From contig NZ_JAKGSB010000001.1 of NCBI RefSeq assembly GCF_021568905.1, positions 930,001 through 994,000 on the forward strand: a stretch of DNA of 64,000 nucleotides. The letters are read 5' to 3'. Positions 46,065 through 55,587 of the stretch are shown in pieces. The notes under the pieces are model-generated. The model worked only from the letters and a program-made list of their open reading frames with translations. It was not told where the DNA came from and did not search any database. A program made the position numbers and the translations under genes. The stretch comes from Zavarzinia marina (GTDB lineage: Bacteria > Pseudomonadota > Alphaproteobacteria > Zavarziniales > Zavarziniaceae). Positions within the stretch are counted from its first letter, which is position 1; every line of letters begins with the position of its first letter.

Positions 46065-46553
46065 TCAGGCGCGCAGGCCGCCCGGCGCGGCCAGCCCGCC
46101 GCCCAGCATGGCGCGCCAATTGGCCGGGGTGACGCGGGTCATGTAGTCGCGCTGCATCTCGGGCGTCAGCACTTCGATCATGTAGCGGTTCTCGAGCCAG
46201 AGTTCGACCACGCCGAAGACGCCGCCCCGGTCGGCGACCTGCACGCGCCAGCCGTGGCGGGCGCCGATATCGGCGATCTCTTCCGCCGAAAGCGCGCTGG
46301 CGATCGCCAGATGATCGCCGACGAAGCCGCGGCTGGGCCGGCCGGTGCCCACGGCGACACCGGCGGGCGACGGTTCCAGGGTGCGGTCGTCCGGATAGAC
46401 TTCGATCGTCGTCGCCCGCTCGTCGCCGGCGAAGACCACCTGGGCACCCGGCACCGGGGGAAAGGGCATGGCCTCGCCCTGCCAGATTTCCGCCAGGGCG
46501 GATGCCACTTTGCCGACCTCGCGGGCCGGGATGGAGGCATGGAACAGCATCAT
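46065..46553 (-). CDS. Small protein of unknown function, possibly VOC-fold
   Basis: A 162-residue soluble protein starting MLFHASIPAREVGKVASALA. The pattern of a short strand-helix start, GDHLAIASALSAEEIADIGA and FGVVELWLENRYMIEVLTP resembles vicinal-oxygen-chelate (glyoxalase-like) proteins, but metal ligands are not convincing. It overlaps the upstream TetR gene by 4 bases, so it is controlled with it and shares the autoregulated promoter. Confidence 0.55.
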   Translation of the reverse strand: MMLFHASIPAREVGKVASALAEIWQGEAMPFPPVPGAQVVFAGDERATTIEVYPDDRTLEPSPAGVAVGTGRPSRGFVGDHLAIASALSAEEIADIGARHGWRVQVADRGGVFGVVELWLENRYMIEVLTPEMQRDYMTRVTPANWRAMLGGGLAAPGGLRA

Positions 46554-47191
46554 TCGTCTCGCTTCTGCGGTTGAGCGGGCAGGGAATCGGGCATCGGCAC
46601 GTCGCCCCGCTCGATCGCGGCGAGCAGGCGGTCGATGGCCCAGGTCACGGTTTCGCCGGCGGCCCGGCCGTCGATCTGCCAGAAGTCGCGCATGGTCGCC
46701 CAGGCGGTGGCGGAATAGAGAAGCTGCATCAGGGCGCAGACGCGGTCCGCCGCCCCGGGCGGCAGGTCGCGCAGGCGCTCTTCGAGGATGGTGCGATAGG
46801 CGGCCTGGCGTTCCGCGTTCACCCGGAGGCGGAAGGCGCGCCCGGCCTCGGAATAGACCAGGGCCGACATCATGCCGGCGCGGCGGTCGAAACCCTCGTA
46901 GACCTCGGGCGGGAGGCGGCGAAGCTCCGCCTCGCTCGCCGGGAAGCCGGCGATGCCGGCCTCGCGGTTCACCCAGTCCCAGAAGGCGTCGAGCAGTTCG
47001 GGACGCGACGGGAAATGGCGATAGACGGTGCGCTCCTGCACCCCGGCGGCGGCGGCCACGGCGCCGTAGGAGAGGGCGTCCAGCCCGCCCGCCTCCACCA
47101 CCTGGCCGACCGCTTCGAGGATGGCGTCCCGGGTCGCCGCCTGCTGGCGGCGGCGGAGCGGACTGTCGTATGTCTTGCTCGGTGTATTCAT
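46550..47191 (-). CDS. TetR family regulator with a self-overlapping operator
   Basis: A 213-residue TetR protein. The HTH GLDALSYGAVAAAAGVQERT leads into VYRHFPSRPELLDAF, the textbook TetR recognition helix, followed by a helical ligand domain. A 37-bp near-perfect palindrome (47181-47217) covers its start codon, so it should repress itself and the co-translated downstream gene. The ligand is unknown. Confidence 0.9.
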   Translation of the reverse strand: MNTPSKTYDSPLRRRQQAATRDAILEAVGQVVEAGGLDALSYGAVAAAAGVQERTVYRHFPSRPELLDAFWDWVNREAGIAGFPASEAELRRLPPEVYEGFDRRAGMMSALVYSEAGRAFRLRVNAERQAAYRTILEERLRDLPPGAADRVCALMQLLYSATAWATMRDFWQIDGRAAGETVTWAIDRLLAAIERGDVPMPDSLPAQPQKRDE

Positions 47192-47217
47192 GTCAGTTTT
47201 AATGACATGAATACACC
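47181..47217. promoter_or_regulatory. Large perfect inverted repeat over the TetR start codon
   Basis: Arms GGTGTATTCATGTCA (47181-47195) and TGACATGAATACACC (47203-47217) are perfect 15-bp complements with a 7-bp AT spacer. The left arm contains the regulator's start codon. This is a strong autoregulatory operator candidate. Confidence 0.85.
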
Positions 47218-47259
47218 GAACCTGTCAACTCACCTGGTGCCGGCCCCCTGTGACCGCGA

Positions 47260-47976
47260 TCACTCCTCGATCGAAAGGTCGCGGAGGTAGAGCGCCACGA
47301 GATGTTTGTATTCGCGCACCATGGCATAGCCGACCGCCTCTTCCTCGAGGCTGACGGAGCGCACCAGGCCTTCCGACATATGCACCATGGTCGAGGCGGC
47401 GAGCATCAGGCGGTCGTGCCCCAGATGCGGGAACAGGGGTTTCAGCGCCTCGACGATGATCACCGCGACCTGACGGGCGGCGGCATGGTTCAGGGCCTGG
47501 AGTTCGCGGTCGGCCAGCAGGCCGAACCAGACGTCGCGAAAGGCGGTGTCGGCCCAGGTGGTGGCGAAGGACTGGTCGATGACCTGCCAGAGCTTGCGCT
47601 TCGCATCCTCTATGGTGCGGACGTCGCGCAGCTTGTCCTCGGTCAGGCGGCGGTTGGCGGCCATGTAGCGCTCGGCCAGCGCGCGCAGAATGGCGCCCCG
47701 GTCGGCGAAGAACTGATAGATCGAGCCGATGGGCACGTCGGCCGCCGTGGCGATCTCGCTCATCTTCAGGGCGTCGACACCCTTCTGTCGGATCAGCGTC
47801 TCGGCCGCCGCCAGGATCTGTTCCACGCGCTTTCGCCCGCGCGCCTGCACCGGGCGGCGGCGCGGCGCCCCGGCCTTCGGCAGGTCCAGCGCACCCGACG
47901 GATCCTCGCCCGCCGAGGCGATCTCGTTTTCGTCCTTCGCCACCCTGTCTCTTGCTCTCGTCATTGTCAGTTCCAT
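47260..47976 (-). CDS. TetR family transcriptional regulator
   Basis: A 238-residue TetR regulator with an unusually long N-terminal segment (about 45 residues, ending RRPVQARGRKRVEQILAAAE). The HTH is GVDALKMSEIATAADVPIGS then IYQFFADRGAILRALAERY. The ligand domain includes FRDVWFGLLADRELQALNHA. Starts at 47976 (MELTMTR) or 47964 are possible. It is divergent from the DUF2946-TonB receptor pair, which it might influence. Confidence 0.85.
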   Translation of the reverse strand: MELTMTRARDRVAKDENEIASAGEDPSGALDLPKAGAPRRRPVQARGRKRVEQILAAAETLIRQKGVDALKMSEIATAADVPIGSIYQFFADRGAILRALAERYMAANRRLTEDKLRDVRTIEDAKRKLWQVIDQSFATTWADTAFRDVWFGLLADRELQALNHAAARQVAVIIVEALKPLFPHLGHDRLMLAASTMVHMSEGLVRSVSLEEEAVGYAMVREYKHLVALYLRDLSIEE

Positions 47977-48057
47977 GATGCCCCTGCGCGATTCTGTCTC
48001 ATTGCGCGGCACTTGTCCGCGTCTTAGTGCCAGACGCAGCAAGGGGGGACCACGATT

Positions 48058-48471
48058 TTGCACGGCAGCGACCGAATTCGCCGCGGGAGGATGCGCGGAA
48101 AGGCGGCCTGGCTCGCCTGTCTGGCGCTGTTGCTGCAGCTCGTCGCGCCCCTGTCCCCCATGCCCGCGCCCCGGATCCAGGCGGGGGAGATGCCGACCAG
48201 CCTGGAAGGCCTGGCCTGGGCGCTTGCCGCCAATCTCTGTTCCACGGCCCTTCCGGCCGACGATGACGGCAAGGCCCCCGGCAAGTCCGGTCAGGGCTGC
48301 CAGATCTGCATCACCACCAATCTGGCCGGCCATTTCGTCGCGCCGCTCGCGCCGCCGCTGACCTTCCCCGCCGCCTTCGGCCGCGTCGACTGGCGGCATC
48401 AGCCGCTGGCGCCGCCGCGCCTCGCCCATGCCGTGGGTGTCCAGCCGCGCGGCCCGCCGCCTTCCGTCTGA
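48058..48471 (+). CDS. DUF2946-like exported protein, copper-uptake associated
   Basis: A protein of up to 137 residues with a signal-like helix (KAAWLACLALLLQLVAPLSP) and a mature part holding CQICITTNL. DUF2946-type proteins often precede TonB receptors for copper, as here. A TTG start at 48058 follows AAGGGGGGA at a good distance; ATG 48091 has a GGGAGG abutting it. The CxxC may bind a metal. It lies 89 bp upstream of the receptor gene. Confidence 0.65.
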   Translation: MHGSDRIRRGRMRGKAAWLACLALLLQLVAPLSPMPAPRIQAGEMPTSLEGLAWALAANLCSTALPADDDGKAPGKSGQGCQICITTNLAGHFVAPLAPPLTFPAAFGRVDWRHQPLAPPRLAHAVGVQPRGPPPSV

Positions 48472-48560
48472 CCAACGAGAGAACCGCCTTCTAGGGGCTT
48501 CGAGCGCCGGCCGCACGGTCGCGCGCTCCGGGGCCCGCATCTGGTCATACGGAAACCGCC

Positions 48561-50711
48561 ATGAAGATCCATTTCGAACGCGCCGCCTCCCTGGCCGCGC
48601 TGCTCACCACCCTCGCCCCCCTGCCGGCCCTGGCGGCCGACCCCCTCGCCTGCGCCGATCCCGCCGCTGAAATCACGCCGACGAAACTGCCCGTGGTGGT
48701 GGTGACGGGGCGAAGCGAGCCGGCCGCCGCCACCCTTTCGGCCGACGATATCGCCGAGGCCGGCATCGCCTCCCCCGACAGCGCGCGCCTGCTGGCCGGC
48801 CAGCCCGGCGTCAGCCTGAAGACCGGGGGCGCCATTTCCAGCCTGCCCGTGCTGAACGGCCTGGCGGACGACCGGGTGCGCATCCTGGTCGACGGCATGT
48901 CGCTCACCGCCGCCTGCCCCAACCACATGAACCCGCCGCTGTCCTATGTCGCGCCCGGCCGGATCCAGAGCATCGAGGCGATCGCCGGCGTCACCCCGGT
49001 CAGCCTCGGCGGCGACAGTATCGGCGGCACCATCGTCGTCGAGCCGGCCGCGCCGGTCTTCGCCGCCGGCCCGGGCGAGGAGATCGTCACCGGCCGGGTC
49101 TCGACGTCCTATCGCTCCAACGGCGACGGCATCACGGTTTCGGGCGACACCACGGTCGCGACCGACAGGCTCAGCGTCGGTTATGCCGGCTCCTGGTCCC
49201 GCACCCTCGACTATGAGGGCGGCGGGCCGAACCGCACCGTGCGCGCCACGGAGTCGGAGAATTACGACCACAATCTGACCTTCGGCATCCGCGCCGCCGA
49301 CACGCTGATCACCCTTCGCGGCGGCCTGCAGTACACGCCCTACGAGGCGTTCCCGAACCAGCGCATGGATCTGACCGACAACGAGAGCCAATACGCCAAC
49401 GCCCGCCTGCAGCGCGATTTCGACTGGGGCGGCGTCGACCTGCGGCTCTACTGGCAGCATGTCGAGCACGAGATGGACATGCTGGAGGACAAGGGCGGCG
49501 CCATGCCCATGAACACCAGGACCACCGATCTCGGCTATTCGCTGGCGGTGGACATTCCCGTGACCGACGGCAGCCTGAAATTCGGCAGCGAGTTGCACAG
49601 CCTGACCCTCGACGACTGGTGGCCGCCGCTCGCCGGCAGCATGATGATGGGCCCGAACACCTTCTGGAACATCAACAACGGCACCCGCACGCGGATCGGC
49701 CATTTCGTCGAATGGGACACCCGCTGGTCCGAGGCCTGGAGCGCGCAATTCGGTCTTCGCAACGACATCGTGCTGATGGATACCGGCAATGTTCAGCCCT
49801 ATTCCACCATGGGCATGATGCATGCGGCGGATATCGCGGCGGCGGCGGCCTTCAACGCCCGCGACCATGAACGCACCGACGTGAATTTCGATGCCACCGC
49901 CATGATCCGCTTCGAGCCCGGCCCCGTCACGGCCTACAGTCTCGGCTTCGCCCGCAAGACCCGCTCCCCCTCGCTCTACGAACGCTACACCTGGGGCCGG
50001 GGCGACATGGCGCTGGCCATGGTCAATTGGTTCGGCGATGCCAATGGTTACGTGGGCGACATCGACCTCGACCCCGAGGTCGCCTATACCGCCGGCGTCA
50101 CCGCCGACTGGCATGCGCCGAATGGTGCCTGGCGCGTGAAGGTGACCCCCTATGTCACCTATGTCGAAGATTTCATCGACGCCGATCCCTTCGGCACCTT
50201 CGGGCCGGCCAATGAATTCGTCCAGCTCAAGTTCGCCAATCACGACGCCCTGCTCTATGGCTTCGACGTGGCCGGCAGCGCGTCCCTGGCAAGGGGCGGC
50301 GTCATCGGCGATCTCGATCTCTCGGGCAGCCTCGGCCTCGTTCAGGGCGAGCGCATCAATACCGGCGACGATCTCTATCACCTGCCGCCGCTGCGCCTTC
50401 GGCTCGTGCTCGACCATCGCCTGGGCGACTGGTCGAACGGTATCGAGATGGTCGCCTCCGCCTCGAAGACTGCCGTGAACGCAGCCCGCAACGAGCCGAA
50501 GACGCCGGGCTACGCCCTGCTCAACCTCCGCACCGCCTATCAATGGCCGGGCCTGCGGCTCGATGCCGGCATCGACAATGTTCTCGACCAGCGCTGGTAC
50601 GATCCGCTGGGCGGTGTCGACTATGCCGATTTCGACATCAACGGCGGCCCACTGCGCCCGCTGGAGGGTGAAGGCCGTTCGTTCAACGTGGGCATGACCG
50701 TCAGCTTCTGA
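48561..50711 (+). CDS. TonB-dependent outer membrane receptor, copper (OprC/NosA-like)
   Basis: A 716-residue outer membrane receptor: signal peptide (AASLAALLTTLAPLPALAA), TonB-box-like VVVVTGR, plug domain with RVRILVDGMSLTAACPNHMN and PLSYVAPGRIQSIEAIAGV, then a 22-strand-type barrel ending SFNVGMTVSF with a terminal aromatic. The ACPNHMNPPLSY and MDMLEDKGGAMPMNT motifs, rich in Cys/His/Met, resemble OprC/NosA copper receptors. It probably imports copper ions; DUF2946 upstream agrees. Confidence 0.85.
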   Translation: MKIHFERAASLAALLTTLAPLPALAADPLACADPAAEITPTKLPVVVVTGRSEPAAATLSADDIAEAGIASPDSARLLAGQPGVSLKTGGAISSLPVLNGLADDRVRILVDGMSLTAACPNHMNPPLSYVAPGRIQSIEAIAGVTPVSLGGDSIGGTIVVEPAAPVFAAGPGEEIVTGRVSTSYRSNGDGITVSGDTTVATDRLSVGYAGSWSRTLDYEGGGPNRTVRATESENYDHNLTFGIRAADTLITLRGGLQYTPYEAFPNQRMDLTDNESQYANARLQRDFDWGGVDLRLYWQHVEHEMDMLEDKGGAMPMNTRTTDLGYSLAVDIPVTDGSLKFGSELHSLTLDDWWPPLAGSMMMGPNTFWNINNGTRTRIGHFVEWDTRWSEAWSAQFGLRNDIVLMDTGNVQPYSTMGMMHAADIAAAAAFNARDHERTDVNFDATAMIRFEPGPVTAYSLGFARKTRSPSLYERYTWGRGDMALAMVNWFGDANGYVGDIDLDPEVAYTAGVTADWHAPNGAWRVKVTPYVTYVEDFIDADPFGTFGPANEFVQLKFANHDALLYGFDVAGSASLARGGVIGDLDLSGSLGLVQGERINTGDDLYHLPPLRLRLVLDHRLGDWSNGIEMVASASKTAVNAARNEPKTPGYALLNLRTAYQWPGLRLDAGIDNVLDQRWYDPLGGVDYADFDINGGPLRPLEGEGRSFNVGMTVSF

Positions 50712-50722
50712 GCCGTGCCGAC

Positions 50723-50752
50723 AAGGGGCGCGGGCACCGTCCCGCGCCCCTT
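50723..50752 (+). terminator. Hairpin downstream of the TonB receptor gene
   Basis: AAGGGGCGCGGG pairs perfectly with CCCGCGCCCCTT across a 6-nt loop, 11 bp after the receptor stop, followed by GCCTTT. It is likely a terminator, though the U tract is short. Confidence 0.6.
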
Positions 50753-50807
50753 GCCTTTGGGCCGCAACAACATGAAACTCCGTCACAATAAACGCGGGAG
50801 GGAGAGC

Positions 50808-52232
50808 ATGGAGATCGCGGATTATCTGGCCGAGGACGGGATCGGCCTGGGCGGCCTCGTCGCCAAGGGCGAGGTCAGCGCGGGCGAACTGGCGGAATGC
50901 GCCATCGCCCTCGTCGAAAAGCACAATCCCGCCCTGAACGGCGTCGTCATGAAGGCCTACGACATGGCCCGCAAGACGGCGGAAAGCCCGGTGGCCGGGC
51001 CCTTCTCGGGCGTGCCGCTGCTCTTGAAGGACATCAACGCGCTCTGCGTCGGGCTCGGCACGCGCCAGGGCTCGCGCCTGTTCGACGGCGTGATGGACGA
51101 CCACGACAGCGAAATCACCATCCGTTACAAGAAGGCCGGCTTCAACATCCTGGCCAAGACCAATGCGCCGGAATTCGGCATCCTGCCGACGACGGAATCG
51201 CTTTATCACGGGCCGGCGCGCAATCCCTGGAACACCAATCATTCGACCGGCGGCTCGTCGGGCGGATCGGCCGCGATGGTCGCCGCCGGCTGCGTGCCGC
51301 TGGGTCATGCCAATGACGGCGGCGGTTCGATCCGCATTCCGGCCGCGGCCTGCGGTCTGGTCGGCCTGAAGCCGACGCGGGCGCGGGTGCCCCTGGGCCC
51401 CGACCTGGGCGACGCCCTCGGCGGCCTGGTCTGCGACCATGTCGTCACCCGCACCATGCGCGACTGCGCCCATGCCCTCGATGCCGTGGCGGGGCCGGAC
51501 GTCGGCGATCCCTATTTCGCGCCGGCCCAGGCGCGGCCCTTCGCCGAGGCCCTGGAAGGGGTGAAGCGCCCCTTGCGCGTCGCCTTCGCGACCACCGATT
51601 TCCTCGGCAATCCGCTGCATGCCGAATGCCTGGAAGCCGTGAACAAGACCGCGAAGACCCTCGAATCCCTCGGCCATCACGTCGAGGAAGGGGTGCCGGC
51701 GGCGCCGGCCGACATGGTCTCCCACGCCTTCATGACGCTCTGGACCGCCGGCATGGCCGCGCTCGCCCAGGGGGCGCCCATGCAGGGCGGCGGCATCGCC
51801 GGGCCCGACACGCTGGAACCCATGACCCTGGCCCTGGTCGAACACGCCAGCAAGACCACGGCGGCGGAATACGTCATCGCCCAGGTCATGCTGCAGCGGA
51901 TCTCGCGCTTCATCGCCCAATTCTTCGAGACCGTCGATGTGCTGGTCACCACCACCCTGACCCGGCCGCCGGTCGAGATCGGCTATTTCGACGTCACCTC
52001 GTCGGACTGGCAGGCGGAGTTGAACAAGGCCGCGGAATATGTGAACACGCCGGTCTTCAACTTCACCGGCCAGCCGGCGATCAGCCTGCCCCTGCATCAG
52101 TCGGCCGACGGCCTGCCGGTCGGCGTGCAGATCGTCGGCCGCTTCGGCGACGAGGATACGCTGATCGCGCTTGGCGCCGATCTCGAGAAGGCGATGCCCT
52201 GGGCGGCGCGCAAGCCCGCCATCTGGGGCTGA
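50808..52232 (+). CDS. Amidase signature family enzyme, NylA-like
   Basis: A 474-residue amidase with a Ser-cisSer-Lys triad: the lysine in [12 protein letters not shown], the signature [20 protein letters not shown] with its serines, and [20 protein letters not shown]. The [14 protein letters not shown] segment and length fit the NylA (6-aminohexanoate-cyclic-dimer hydrolase)-like branch, but the natural substrate is unknown. The start at 50808 follows a strong GGGAGGGAGA. Confidence 0.88.
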   Translation: MEIADYLAEDGIGLGGLVAKGEVSAGELAECAIALVEKHNPALNGVVMKAYDMARKTAESPVAGPFSGVPLLLKDINALCVGLGTRQGSRLFDGVMDDHDSEITIRYKKAGFNILAKTNAPEFGILPTTESLYHGPARNPWNTNHSTGGSSGGSAAMVAAGCVPLGHANDGGGSIRIPAAACGLVGLKPTRARVPLGPDLGDALGGLVCDHVVTRTMRDCAHALDAVAGPDVGDPYFAPAQARPFAEALEGVKRPLRVAFATTDFLGNPLHAECLEAVNKTAKTLESLGHHVEEGVPAAPADMVSHAFMTLWTAGMAALAQGAPMQGGGIAGPDTLEPMTLALVEHASKTTAAEYVIAQVMLQRISRFIAQFFETVDVLVTTTLTRPPVEIGYFDVTSSDWQAELNKAAEYVNTPVFNFTGQPAISLPLHQSADGLPVGVQIVGRFGDEDTLIALGADLEKAMPWAARKPAIWG

Positions 52233-52268
52233 CGAGACAGGCCGACGTCCTGTATAGGGTGGGGCATC

Positions 52269-53636
52269 ATGACCGATAGCCCCATCCCCTCTCTCGTCCA
52301 GAGTCAGCCCGTCCATGTCGTCGGCGGCGGCCTTGCCGGTTCGGAAGCCGCCTGGCAGATCAGCCGCCGGGGCGTACCCGTGATCCTTCACGAGATGCGC
52401 CCGGTGCGCCAGACCGACGCCCATGCGACCGATGGCTTGGCCGAACTCGTCTGCTCCAATTCCTTCCGCTCGGACGATCCGGTCTCCAATGCCGTCGGCC
52501 TGCTGCACGAGGAGATGCGCCGCGCCGGCAGCCTGATCATGCGCGCCGCCGATGCCCATCGGGTGCCGGCCGGCGGGGCGCTGGCGGTCGATCGCGACGG
52601 TTTCTCGGCCTCGGTCCAGGCCGACCTGCTGGCCAATCCCCTGGTCACCCTGGTGCGGGAGGAAGTGCCGGATCTGCCGCCGGCCGATTGGACAAACGTG
52701 GTGATCGCCACCGGCCCCCTCACCTCGCCCGGTCTGGCGGAGGCGATCCGCGCCTTCACGGGCGAGGAATCGCTGTCGTTCTTCGATGCGATCGCCCCGA
52801 TCGTCCACAAGGATTCGATCGACATGTCGCGCGCCTGGTTCCAGTCGCGCTACGACAAGGGCGACGGCGCCGACTACATCAATTGCGCCCTTTCGCGTGA
52901 GCAATATTACGCCTTCATCGACGCCCTGCTGGCGGGCGACAAGACCGACTTCAAGGATTGGGAGAAGGACACTCCCTATTTCGAGGGCTGCCTGCCGATC
53001 GAGGTGATGGCGGAACGCGGGCCCGACACCCTGGCCTTCGGCCCGATGAAGCCCGTCGGCCTGACCGATCCCCACACCAACAGCCGTCCCTTCGCCGTCG
53101 TCCAGCTGCGCCAGGACAATGCGCTGGGCACGCTCTACAACATGGTCGGCTTCCAGACCAAGCTGAAGTACGGCGAGCAGACGCGGATCTTCCGCACCAT
53201 CCCGGGGCTGGAAAATGCCTCCTTCGCCCGTCTGGGCGGGCTGCACAGGAACACCTTCATCAACAGCCCGCGCCTGCTGGACGGCTCGCTCCGTCTCAAG
53301 CAGCGCCCGTCGCTTCGTTTCGCCGGTCAGGTGACGGGGGTCGAGGGCTATGTCGAAAGCGCCGCCATGGGCCTGATCGCCGGGCGTTTCGCCGCCAGCG
53401 ACGCGCTGGGCGAGGCGCTGTCGCCGCCGCCGGCGACGACCGCCCTGGGCGCCCTCCTGAACCATGTGACCGGCGGCGCCGACGAGAAGACGTTCCAGCC
53501 CATGAACGTCAACTTCGGCCTGTTCCCGCCCCTCGAGACCCGGAAGCGCAAGGGCGACCGCAGGGCCGCGCAATCGGCCCGCGCCCTTGGCGATCTCGAT
53601 CTCTGGCTGGGCCGGCGGGACGCGCTCGCGGTCTGA
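52269..53636 (+). CDS. trmFO: Folate-dependent tRNA (uracil-5-)-methyltransferase TrmFO
   Basis: A 455-residue flavoprotein that makes 5-methyluridine-54 in tRNA using methylenetetrahydrofolate. The FAD site is [20 protein letters not shown], followed by [20 protein letters not shown] with its catalytic cysteine and [20 protein letters not shown]. The C-terminal [14 protein letters not shown] is characteristic. Length and blocks match the family closely. Confidence 0.95.
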   Translation: MTDSPIPSLVQSQPVHVVGGGLAGSEAAWQISRRGVPVILHEMRPVRQTDAHATDGLAELVCSNSFRSDDPVSNAVGLLHEEMRRAGSLIMRAADAHRVPAGGALAVDRDGFSASVQADLLANPLVTLVREEVPDLPPADWTNVVIATGPLTSPGLAEAIRAFTGEESLSFFDAIAPIVHKDSIDMSRAWFQSRYDKGDGADYINCALSREQYYAFIDALLAGDKTDFKDWEKDTPYFEGCLPIEVMAERGPDTLAFGPMKPVGLTDPHTNSRPFAVVQLRQDNALGTLYNMVGFQTKLKYGEQTRIFRTIPGLENASFARLGGLHRNTFINSPRLLDGSLRLKQRPSLRFAGQVTGVEGYVESAAMGLIAGRFAASDALGEALSPPPATTALGALLNHVTGGADEKTFQPMNVNFGLFPPLETRKRKGDRRAAQSARALGDLDLWLGRRDALAV

Positions 53637-53702
53637 TCCGGGCCGTTGCCGGCCGGGCGCTTTCGGGCCAAGGTGGGCCGCTCACAAGATCAGGGGGAAA
53701 CC

Positions 53703-54254
53703 ATGAGCGAGGGTCTCTACACCATTCCCGTGAAGCGGATCGACGGCAGCGAGGGTGATCTTTCGCCCTTTGCCGGCAAGGTCCTGCTGATCGTCAATAC
53801 CGCGTCGAAATGCGGCCTGACCCCGCAGTACGAGGGGCTGGAGGCGCTCTACAAGGCGAAACAGGCGCAGGGCCTCGAAATCCTGGGCTTTCCCGCCAAC
53901 AACTTCATGGGCCAGGAGCCGGGCACGGACGCGGAAATTCAGTCCTTCTGCACCCTGACCTATGACGTCCATTTCCCGCTGTTCTCCAAGATCTCGGTGC
54001 TGGGCGACGACCGTCACCCGCTCTACGACCTGCTGACCGGTGAAAAGCCGAGCGCGGAAGGCGACGGCCCGTTCCGCGAGAAGCTGAAGGGCTATGGCAT
54101 CACCCGCGACGATCCGAGCGACGTGCTCTGGAACTTCGAGAAATTCCTGGTCGGGCGCGACGGCAAGGTGGCGGCCCGTTTCGCCCCCGACATCGCGGCG
54201 GACGATCCCCGCCTGATCGCGGCGATCGAGGCGGAACTGGCGAAGGCCGCCTGA
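53703..54254 (+). CDS. Glutathione peroxidase family protein
   Basis: A 183-residue thiol peroxidase of the GPx family: peroxidatic Cys in NTASKCGLTPQY, the Gln in FPANNFMGQEPG and Trp in LWNFEKFLVGRDGKV. Cysteine replaces selenocysteine, as in most bacteria. It reduces hydroperoxides, likely with thioredoxin or glutathione. CAGGGGG precedes the start. It probably adds to the peroxide defence of katG elsewhere in the window. Confidence 0.94.
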   Translation: MSEGLYTIPVKRIDGSEGDLSPFAGKVLLIVNTASKCGLTPQYEGLEALYKAKQAQGLEILGFPANNFMGQEPGTDAEIQSFCTLTYDVHFPLFSKISVLGDDRHPLYDLLTGEKPSAEGDGPFREKLKGYGITRDDPSDVLWNFEKFLVGRDGKVAARFAPDIAADDPRLIAAIEAELAKAA

Positions 54255-54256
54255 GA

Positions 54257-54589
54257 CTATTTGCTCGGCAGTTCGGCGACGAAGGCAAGCGCGGCGTCGA
54301 GAAGGCGCGCCCTCAGATCGTCGCCGCCGAAGGCATCGGGCCCGGCGACGATCCAGCCCGCCATGGGCCGGTCGCCGCCGGCCCGCATGACCTCGATGCC
54401 CGGCAGGGCGAGCGCCCACGCGTCCCGCCCCTTGCCGAGACGCACCATCATCCCCGTATCCCGCGCCCCGCACAGCAGATTGCCGCGCAGCAGCCACGCC
54501 ATCCCACCGAACATGGGCTTGACGACGAGGCCGGGACGGTCGCCCAGGTGATCGGCGATCAGGGCTTCGAGGCCGGCGTCGCGTGCCAT
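54257..54589 (-). CDS. TfoX N-terminal domain protein
   Basis: A 110-residue protein with the TfoX-N fold pattern: LVVKPMFGGMAWLLRGNLLC, the hallmark KPMFGG, and RDTGMMVRLGKG. TfoX in gammaproteobacteria regulates competence; stand-alone TfoX-N proteins in alphaproteobacteria have no assigned role. It lies 10 bp upstream of mltG on the minus strand in reverse order, so it may be transcribed from the mltG transcript. Confidence 0.85.
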   Translation of the reverse strand: MARDAGLEALIADHLGDRPGLVVKPMFGGMAWLLRGNLLCGARDTGMMVRLGKGRDAWALALPGIEVMRAGGDRPMAGWIVAGPDAFGGDDLRARLLDAALAFVAELPSK

Positions 54590-54599
54590 CGCCCGGCGC

Positions 54600-55565
54600 C
54601 TATTTGCCGATCAGCGCCCGCCATTTGCGGACGTTGGCATTGTGGTCGTCCAGGGTCACGGCGAAGGCGTGCCCGCCCGTGCCGTCGGCGACGAAGAACA
54701 ATTCCTTGGTCTTCAGCGGATTGACCGCGGCACGCAGCGAGCTCCGCCCGGGGCTGGAGATCGGCCCCGGCGGCAGACCCGCGTTGGTATAGGTGTTGTA
54801 GTCCGTCGGGGTGCGGAGTTCGGTCCGCGTCAGGCCGCGACCCAGCGCGCCCTTGCCCTTGGTGATGCCATAGATCACGGTCGGATCGGACTGCAGCTTC
54901 ATGCCCTTGCGCAGCCGGTTGACGAAGACGCCCGCGATGCGCCGGCGCTCGCTGTCCTTGGCGGTTTCCTTCTCGATGATGGAGGCGAGCACCAGCGCCT
55001 CTTCCGGGGTCGAGAACGGCAGGTCGTCCACCCGCGCCTCCCAGGCGGCGGCCAGTTCCGCGACCATGGCGCGGCGCATGCGGTCGATCATGGCCGAGCG
55101 ATTCTCGCCGCGCGTGAAATTATAGGTTTCAGGCAGCAACGTGCCTTCGGGCGGCATGGGCGGCAGGCTGCCGGAAAGCGCCGGCGTTTCCGCCACCAGG
55201 TCCATGATCTGGGCGACGGTCAGCCCCTCGGGCACGGTCAGGCGATGGACGACCACCTTGCCGTCGCGCAGCAGGCGCACCGTGGCGAGCGCGCTGGCGC
55301 CCGGCGGAATCTCGTATTCCCCGGCCAGGAGCGGGCGTTCATCGCCCGGCGCGAGGCTGGCGGCGACGATCCAATAGCGCGAGCGGACGGCGCCCGCCTC
55401 TTCGAGGACGGCGCCGATCCCTTCGACACCCGTTCCGGGCTCGATGATCACGGTGACCGGCTCGATGCCCGGCCCGGCCCGCTGAATCTCGAAATAGGCG
55501 TAGAGGATCCCGGCGCCGGCCAGGAAAATTAAGGTAAACAGACTGAGGAGGAGCGCGCGCAGCAT
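54600..55565 (-). CDS. mltG: Endolytic murein transglycosylase MltG
   Basis: A 321-residue membrane-anchored enzyme that cuts nascent peptidoglycan strands and helps set their length. It has an N-terminal helix (LLLSLFTLIFLAGAGILYAY), a LysM-like region (VVVHRLTVPEGLTVAQIMDL) and the YceG/MltG domain with catalytic glutamate in LASIIEKETAKDSER, plus LQSDPTVIYGIT and TPTDYNTYTNAGLPPGPISS. It follows fabF in the usual alphaproteobacterial order. Confidence 0.95.
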   Translation of the reverse strand: MLRALLLSLFTLIFLAGAGILYAYFEIQRAGPGIEPVTVIIEPGTGVEGIGAVLEEAGAVRSRYWIVAASLAPGDERPLLAGEYEIPPGASALATVRLLRDGKVVVHRLTVPEGLTVAQIMDLVAETPALSGSLPPMPPEGTLLPETYNFTRGENRSAMIDRMRRAMVAELAAAWEARVDDLPFSTPEEALVLASIIEKETAKDSERRRIAGVFVNRLRKGMKLQSDPTVIYGITKGKGALGRGLTRTELRTPTDYNTYTNAGLPPGPISSPGRSSLRAAVNPLKTKELFFVADGTGGHAFAVTLDDHNANVRKWRALIGK

Positions 55566-55587
55566 GTTACTGCCCGCGCTCCGGGTC

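Noticed and set aside
48399-53573. A very long open minus-strand frame (over 1,700 codons) antisense to the TonB receptor, amidase and trmFO genes
   Set aside because: It is antisense to three confidently recognised genes, its translation is low-complexity Gly/Arg/Ala/His-rich, and such frames are common shadows in GC-rich DNA.
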